Shown piece by piece: positions 59,650 to 64,000 of a stretch of 64,000 nucleotides of DNA. A model generated the notes under the pieces. That model was not told where the DNA came from, made no database searches, and saw only the letters and a list, made by a program, of their open reading frames with translations. This stretch comes from Ureibacillus massiliensis 4400831 = CIP 108448 = CCUG 49529. Its GTDB lineage: Bacteria; Bacillota; Bacilli; Bacillales_A; Planococcaceae. Within the stretch, counting starts at the first letter, position 1; every line of letters begins with the position of its first letter. Location of the stretch: positions 1-64,000 of the forward strand of contig NZ_JPVQ01000003.1 of the NCBI RefSeq assembly GCF_000772965.1, in the 5' to 3' direction. A program made the position numbers and the translations under genes.

Positions 59650-61309
59650 TTTTCTCTTCGTTGGTAAATAGATTTTGAATAACAAGGTTTGTGATATTTG
59701 GTACTATTTCGAGTGAGTATTTCATTTCCATTCTTTCAAGCTTCTTGTGAGCATCCAAGCCATATGGGCCGATATTAATCACAGGTACATTTATATCTCG
59801 TATATCTTGAAACTCGACATAGTGTTTTGTGCCCCAACCAGGGTTATTTTTTGAAACAGCGTTGATGCCATCTTCATCATCACTTAAAGCCATAAAGCTC
59901 ATATCAGAAATATACGGGAAAAAATTCCGAGTAACAATCGGATATGGATATTCAGGCTGTATGGTCTCCACTGCTTCATCTAGCGCTCTAATTAAATTAA
60001 GCTCATCAGTTGTTTTCCCTGTCATTTCAATCCTTGGTGAGTAAAGGGAAGAGTAAAATAAAATAATAGCTGGAGCTTTATCCTTCATCCATTTCCAGGA
60101 TTCTTCGACAACTCGTGCAGCATACATCCGGGTATCTAAATCTAAATTTGTCAGTAGGTTTTGTTTAAACCCGTTCATGTGTGTGATGAATGAATCACCA
60201 TTTTCCTCGATTAATAGCAGCTCCATCTCTTCATATGTAAAAACTCTCGGCTTCCAAGAAGGGGAGACAAAGGGTTCACCACTAATTTCACTATATTTGC
60301 GATACCGCTCTTCAAAAGTAGCTAGCGCATTGGTAAAAGCAATCGTAGCTTGTTCCTTAAGCTTATCCAGTACATCTTTTGGAGACCAGGAATGAATAAA
60401 GAAATTATAATAAACATAAGCCGATAGTGCTGTTTGTACAGTATAAGACGGTTTTAAGTCTGTTTGTTTTAATGATACGGGCGGAACGGTCGTTTCTCCA
60501 TAAGCCTCGTTGCAAAGCTCGGGATTATAATTTATTTGTTTTGTCAGTTCAGCAGCGATAAAGTTAGGATCTAAACCTTCAAAGGCTGAACCAACATGTG
60601 TCTCTGCGCCTGTTATAAAGAATGACGGCAATAGTTTACCTACCGTACCTTTATAAATATAACGATTTTCATCCCCTTCAAAACGAGGTGAAACGAAATC
60701 AGAATTAATGGCAGCAATATATTCAAAACCATGTTCCTCTTTCCATTTCTTCAACGTTTTCAAAGAGGAAAGAACCCCGTGTGAGCTATCTTCCTCATCA
60801 CATTCTGCTAACAACAAAATGTTGCCGTCCAGTTCTTCAGGATGTTCGGAAAAGTACTTTAAGAGATAGAGATTACTTGCAACGCCGCTTTTCATATCAA
60901 GGACACCACGGCCAAATAACCAATCCCCAGATTCTAAATGTTCTTTGGCTGATGTAGGCAGTTTTTCCCTTTTCAATGCGTCCATCAGTTCATCTGGGAA
61001 ACAAGCATGTTCCTTCAATTGGTTAAAGTCCTCAATCCCAACTGTATCGATATGTCCCATTAAAATAATTGTGCGGTTGCTGTTTCCTTTCTTTCCTTTA
61101 ACAAATGCCATGACATTACATCTTTCTTGCTCATCGTTTATAGTCTTCTCTAAAGCTACTGAATTGGGATTTTGTAAAAAGTATGGTAATGAAGAGATGA
61201 TTTGGAATAGAGAACGGGCAATTGTCCCCTCACCAGTTGTATTTACGATACTTTCTATATTAACAAGCTGTTTCGTATAGGAAAGTATATCGTCACGACA
61301 ATTCAACAT
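59642..61309 (-). CDS. rocB: RocB-family M20 metallopeptidase-like protein
   Basis: 555 residues from ATG 61307-61309 (ATGGAGG 7 bases upstream; an in-frame start at 61345 lacks support). M20 metal-site motifs: GHIDTVG, GRGVLDMKSG, AECDEEDSSHG. Length and the central region fit RocB, an arginine-utilisation protein of unknown precise reaction. No other roc genes are nearby, so the link to arginine is by family only. Confidence 0.88.
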   Translation of the reverse strand: MLNCRDDILSYTKQLVNIESIVNTTGEGTIARSLFQIISSLPYFLQNPNSVALEKTINDEQERCNVMAFVKGKKGNSNRTIILMGHIDTVGIEDFNQLKEHACFPDELMDALKREKLPTSAKEHLESGDWLFGRGVLDMKSGVASNLYLLKYFSEHPEELDGNILLLAECDEEDSSHGVLSSLKTLKKWKEEHGFEYIAAINSDFVSPRFEGDENRYIYKGTVGKLLPSFFITGAETHVGSAFEGLDPNFIAAELTKQINYNPELCNEAYGETTVPPVSLKQTDLKPSYTVQTALSAYVYYNFFIHSWSPKDVLDKLKEQATIAFTNALATFEERYRKYSEISGEPFVSPSWKPRVFTYEEMELLLIEENGDSFITHMNGFKQNLLTNLDLDTRMYAARVVEESWKWMKDKAPAIILFYSSLYSPRIEMTGKTTDELNLIRALDEAVETIQPEYPYPIVTRNFFPYISDMSFMALSDDEDGINAVSKNNPGWGTKHYVEFQDIRDINVPVINIGPYGLDAHKKLERMEMKYSLEIVPNITNLVIQNLFTNEEKSL

Positions 61310-61613
61310 AAGACGGCCTCCATTTTTTGTATATGATTTTATCAAAATGTAACGAATGATATAAAACTAGTCAAGTATACAATCATACAAATAAACTAAA
61401 TTGCTAATGCTAAATTTCATATCAAAACCACAGCTTTTGTATTAGAAGGGTGAGAAGTCGCGATTTACCTGATGAATTCTCTCTCTTTTTCTATTAAGGT
61501 ATATCTTAAATGACATGCAAATCTATTTTTATAGAATTAATTTGTGAAAAAAAATTATCTATTGCACGAATCTTTGATGATGAATCGTATTATGAAGTGA
61601 AGGAGGCCTGAGT
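61310..61613. other. Divergent intergenic region rocB / sigma factor
   Basis: About 300 AT-rich bases without a gene. No clear promoter or operator motif was recognised; an ECF-type promoter for the sigma gene could lie near 61530-61580 but I cannot define it. Confidence 0.4.
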
Positions 61614-62093
61614 ATGAAAACGTTCGCCGGCTTACGTGTTCATGAAATAGTTCAAACTTATAGTGACACTTTAATACGAATTGCTGTGCAGCAGACAAAA
61701 AACATGTCTGAGGCTGAGGACATTGTGCAAGAGGTCTATATGACACTTATGAAACAGAAAAAGCCTTTTGATAATGAATCGCATTTAAAGGCTTGGCTTA
61801 TCAAAGTGACTTTTAATAAATGCAAGGATTACTTTAAGTCTTCTCGTGTTAGGAAGACAGTATCGATAACAGATGAGATGACGTTTATTGCAAAAGAGGA
61901 ACAAAGTGTTCTCCCTGAAATTTTTGAACTTGTTCAAGAAGATAGGGTCATTGTTTATTTACATTATTACGAAGGTTACACGACAGCGGAAATTGCCAAT
62001 CTATTAGAAATGAAAGTAAATACGGTAGGCTCAAAGCTGAGAAGGGTTCGAATGAAGCTAAAAACGATTTTAGAAGAAGGGAGTAAAGTGTGA
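61614..62093 (+). CDS. ECF-type RNA polymerase sigma factor
   Basis: 159 residues. Region 2 (TLIRIAVQQTKNMSEAEDIVQEVYMTL, about 22-48) and region 4 (VIVYLHYYEGYTTAEIANLLEMKVNTVGSKLRR, near 111-143). No region 3, as in ECF sigma factors. GAAGGAGG precedes the ATG. Overlaps the next gene by 4 bases, the usual sigma/anti-sigma arrangement. Confidence 0.93.
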   Translation: MKTFAGLRVHEIVQTYSDTLIRIAVQQTKNMSEAEDIVQEVYMTLMKQKKPFDNESHLKAWLIKVTFNKCKDYFKSSRVRKTVSITDEMTFIAKEEQSVLPEIFELVQEDRVIVYLHYYEGYTTAEIANLLEMKVNTVGSKLRRVRMKLKTILEEGSKV

Positions 62094-62620
62094 TGAGTGC
62101 TTATAAGAATGTGATGAAGCAGATTCATGCTTCCGAAGAATTTAAAAATAAAATGCAAAATGAAATGTTGGAATATGAAATAAAAGAAAAGAGGGGCTTT
62201 ATGAAAAACGTAAGATTAATGGTTGGAAGTTTTGTAGCTTGCATCGTAATCGCTGTAATTGCGGTTGTTACTTTAACAAACATAAACAACGATGTAGCGT
62301 CGTTAGATTTAACGGATAGAATTGTGGTGGATAATTCAGGTCCTGCTGCAAGTGTCATGCTTAATATTGAAGGAGTTATAACTGAAGTTGGAGAAGACGG
62401 GATGAGCTTTACGTTGGATAATGGAATGAAAGTTGTGGTTACAGATGAAACAGAATTGGGGATAGATGGCCCAACAGCCCCCCCTAAGGAAGAACAGTTA
62501 TTTGAACCTACGTTTAGAGTAGGGAATTTAATAGGCGGTTTTACGGAAGATACGTCGGCAGATCCAGTGACTGCTGCGGTAATCTATACTAACTGGAACT
62601 TTGAAAACCCAATTCGATAA
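62090..62620 (+). CDS. Probable anti-sigma factor or sigma-linked membrane protein
   Basis: 176 residues. A short cytosolic N-terminus (about 40 residues), one membrane helix (MVGSFVACIVIAVIAVVTL) and an outside beta domain (MLNIEGVITEVGEDGMSFTLDNGMKVVV). There is no zinc-type HxxxCxxC anti-sigma motif. The role is inferred from coupling to the ECF gene and from topology. GGGAG upstream; two adjacent ATG codons could start it. Confidence 0.7.
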   Translation: MMSAYKNVMKQIHASEEFKNKMQNEMLEYEIKEKRGFMKNVRLMVGSFVACIVIAVIAVVTLTNINNDVASLDLTDRIVVDNSGPAASVMLNIEGVITEVGEDGMSFTLDNGMKVVVTDETELGIDGPTAPPKEEQLFEPTFRVGNLIGGFTEDTSADPVTAAVIYTNWNFENPIR

Positions 62621-62747
62621 GAAGCTGTAAATTCCTTTAGGTTCTGATTTTTAATATAAAGACTATTATGCAATTGTTATAATATCAATTTAAAAATTAT
62701 AGATTAATATGATGCGCGGATAAAAAATTTCAGTTTATAGAGAAAAT

Positions 62748-62780
62748 AACAGCACCCTCTAATATGGAGAGGTGCTGTTT
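62748..62780. terminator. Bidirectional terminator
   Basis: AACAGCAC plus CTCT pairs with AGAG plus GTGCTGTT around a short loop, with one bulged C. A and T runs flank it, between the sigma operon and the convergent fragment. Confidence 0.8.
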
Positions 62781-62796
62781 AGTTCGGTTCCACCCT

Positions 62797-63009
62797 TTAT
62801 TTCCTCACAACAGGAATCCACATTTCACCAAAAACTAAGCCATTTCGCTCTCCCATTTCAACGGTTGTATTCGGTCCACCGACATAGGCGAAATCCTTTG
62901 CTGTTGGTAATACTTGACCAAAGGCAATACCAGTAAGCATATTACTCAACTCAAAAGCTGTATTCGCTTCACCTTTAACAACCAGGTATTCGCCCTTAGG
63001 AAGTATCAA
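62797..63009 (-). pseudogene. C-terminal fragment of a GyrI/AraC-effector-binding-type protein
   Basis: 70 residues. Looks like the end of the effector-binding fold (beta strand with YLVVKGEA, then RNGLVFGEMWIPVVRK). Family domains are about 150 residues, so the first half is missing. The ATG has no good ribosome-binding site. Beyond 63011 the bases belong to something read on the other strand. Confidence 0.55.
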
Positions 63010-63010
63010 T

Positions 63011-63142
63011 GTTAGTAATTCAGAAGAAATAACAGAGATAACAAATTGGCTACGTTGTCTTGGTAGTGATATTAAGATTAGGGAAGTGCCAATAGAAGTT
63101 TTAGAAGTTTTCCAAGAGAGAGTAGGATTTTATTGCCCATAA
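63011..63142 (+). pseudogene. Remnant of an unknown gene
   Basis: An open frame without start ends in TAA and reads NSEEITEITNWLRCLG, then DIKIREVPIEVLEVFQERVG. The amphipathic pattern and codon use look coding, like a C-terminal end. The family is not recognised. It abuts the opposite-strand effector-domain fragment, so both were cut at one junction. Confidence 0.35.
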
Positions 63143-63274
63143 TCGAAGCTAGTAAGAACTCAAAGTAAATGTTTTAAAGTAAATGAGGATAAATTCGCTT
63201 TATAAAAGAGAATTAATGAACTACTTATAGTGAAAAAGGAAACTGTAAGTAGTTACAAAAGGATGCTTAGAAAA

Positions 63275-63751
63275 CTATACATTAAGTCGTTTCCGAGCAT
63301 TATTTCTCTCTGCAGAAACTGGAATGTGGTTTACTGCATTTCCTAGACCATAATGAGGCATATTCACATAAACGGATTCATAGTTCCCTTTACTTAATTG
63401 ATAAGTTTCATGATAAATTCCAACAGCGTCGTTATTCCCTACTTTTTTATTAAAATTTTTCCACGCAGCTAAATGCTTTTCACTTTTGGCATATGCGAGT
63501 AGGTCGTCGATTGAACGCCAATATTGAATCATCGTAGTTGTACGAAGACCGAAATAACTTTCCATTGATAAAAATCCTAAGCTTTCCTTGTTCGTATAAA
63601 GCTCCTTAATCATCCCAGGCATCGCATTGAATACAGGCAACCACTTATGAATAGCTAGCCGCTTGTTAACTCTCATTCCAATAATAAAAACAACTATATC
63701 CTCTGTATTTTCAGTTGTAAAACGTCCTGTATAAACATGCTTAGCCATCAC
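63275..63751 (-). CDS. DUF4188 protein
   Basis: 158 residues. Family DUF4188, haem/antibiotic-monooxygenase-like alpha-beta fold (GRFTTENTEDIVVFIIGMRVNK; YWRSIDDLLAYAKSEKHLAAWKNFNK). Function unknown; often beside a PadR regulator, as here. Adjacent two ATG codons; AAGGAGGAG upstream within the PadR gene end. Confidence 0.85.
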   Translation of the reverse strand: MMAKHVYTGRFTTENTEDIVVFIIGMRVNKRLAIHKWLPVFNAMPGMIKELYTNKESLGFLSMESYFGLRTTTMIQYWRSIDDLLAYAKSEKHLAAWKNFNKKVGNNDAVGIYHETYQLSKGNYESVYVNMPHYGLGNAVNHIPVSAERNNARKRLNV

Positions 63752-64000
63752 TTACTCCTCCTTAATAAATAATTTATCTAAAGTATACTCACACCATTCC
63801 AATGCAGCTTTCGTTGTTCGTTTCCCATAATCCAATGTGAATAACCAATAAACAGCATCATCATCATTAGGATTAAAGTCCATAATGCTCTGCTCAATTG
63901 CTACATATGTCTGATAACGTTTTTCTAACTCTTGTTTGTAATTCTGTATTAGTGACACAGTTTTTTTGTGGGATTGATAGCGACCAAAAAACAATTTAAG
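63752..64000 (-). CDS. PadR-family transcriptional regulator, C-terminal part
   Basis: The last 82 codons; the gene runs off the right edge. The sequence LKLFFGRYQSHKKTVSLIQN and the helical tail ending LDKLFIKEE fit the dimerisation part of PadR proteins. It stops next to the DUF4188 start, so the pair is probably one operon, with PadR as repressor. Confidence 0.75.
   Translation of the reverse strand, partial: LKLFFGRYQSHKKTVSLIQNYKQELEKRYQTYVAIEQSIMDFNPNDDDAVYWLFTLDYGKRTTKAALEWCEYTLDKLFIKEE

Overview
The window is the replication-origin region of a low-GC, endospore-forming member of the Bacillales. Gene order is close to Bacillus subtilis but reverse-complemented. I lean towards the Lysinibacillus/Solibacillus/Ureibacillus side of the group, with low confidence. 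Evidence for this placement is the block gyrA-gyrB-recF-yaaA-dnaN-dnaA (minus strand), then rpmH-rnpA-yidC/spoIIIJ-jag-mnmE-mnmG-rsmG-noc-soj-spo0J (plus strand), sporulation-linked genes (spoIIIJ, jag, spo0J, yyaC), and the yybS-gdpP-rplI-dnaC-purA and walRKHIJ-htrA-rlmH blocks. Genes point away from the origin on both sides, as expected for co-orientation with replication.

Layout. 1-1.4 kb: promoter and leader of an rRNA operon leaving the window to the left (the rrnO position of B. subtilis), then an HD-GYP protein with an altered HD motif. 1.5-10.4 kb: gyrase, recF, yaaA, dnaN, dnaA. 8.9-9.05 kb and 10.48-10.78 kb: the two halves of a bipartite oriC. 10.8-20.6 kb: ribosomal protein L34, RNase P protein, membrane insertase, tRNA-modification and chromosome-segregation genes, with parS sites at 17.7 and 20.4 kb and parS-like sites at 6.1 and 24.5 kb. 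20.8-27.0 kb: yyaC, a small mechanosensitive channel, yyzM, ychF, an acyl-CoA-dehydrogenase-like flavoprotein, a DUF3267 protein and rpsF-ssb-rpsR. 27.2-29.9 kb: an accessory insert with remnants of an IS66-type and an IS3-type element plus small genes. 30.2-36.5 kb: yybS-gdpP-rplI-dnaC and purA. 36.8-39.9 kb: a DUF1538 membrane protein with a tandem P-II protein, and a YitT protein. 40.4-50.2 kb: an M23 endopeptidase, the WalRK cell-wall regulon operon, an HtrA protease, a small CxxH/CxxC protein and rlmH.

The chromosome backbone breaks at the 3' end of rlmH, the same site used by SCC elements in staphylococci. From 50.3 to about 54.2 kb lies an AT-rich accessory patch. It holds a compact, overlapping three-gene operon (pentapeptide-repeat potassium-channel protein, nucleotidyltransferase, small unknown protein), an orphan membrane-anchored protein, decayed dinD and rhuM fragments, and the 5' stub of a nitroreductase that still carries an MhqR-type operator. 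From 54.4 kb to the right edge is a mosaic of stand-alone accessory functions: a DJ-1/PfpI fusion protein, a SHOCT protein, a two-component system, a HAD phosphatase, a TauE/SafE permease, RocB, an ECF sigma factor with its partner, broken fragments, and a DUF4188/PadR pair cut by the window end.

Best candidate for an undescribed system: the channel-nucleotidyltransferase-small-protein operon at 50,344-52,326. Best regulatory observations: two DnaA-box clusters outside oriC (upstream of mnmE and of rlmH), the parS set, and the MhqR operator left on a truncated gene. No tRNA or rRNA genes and no CRISPR array were seen inside the window.
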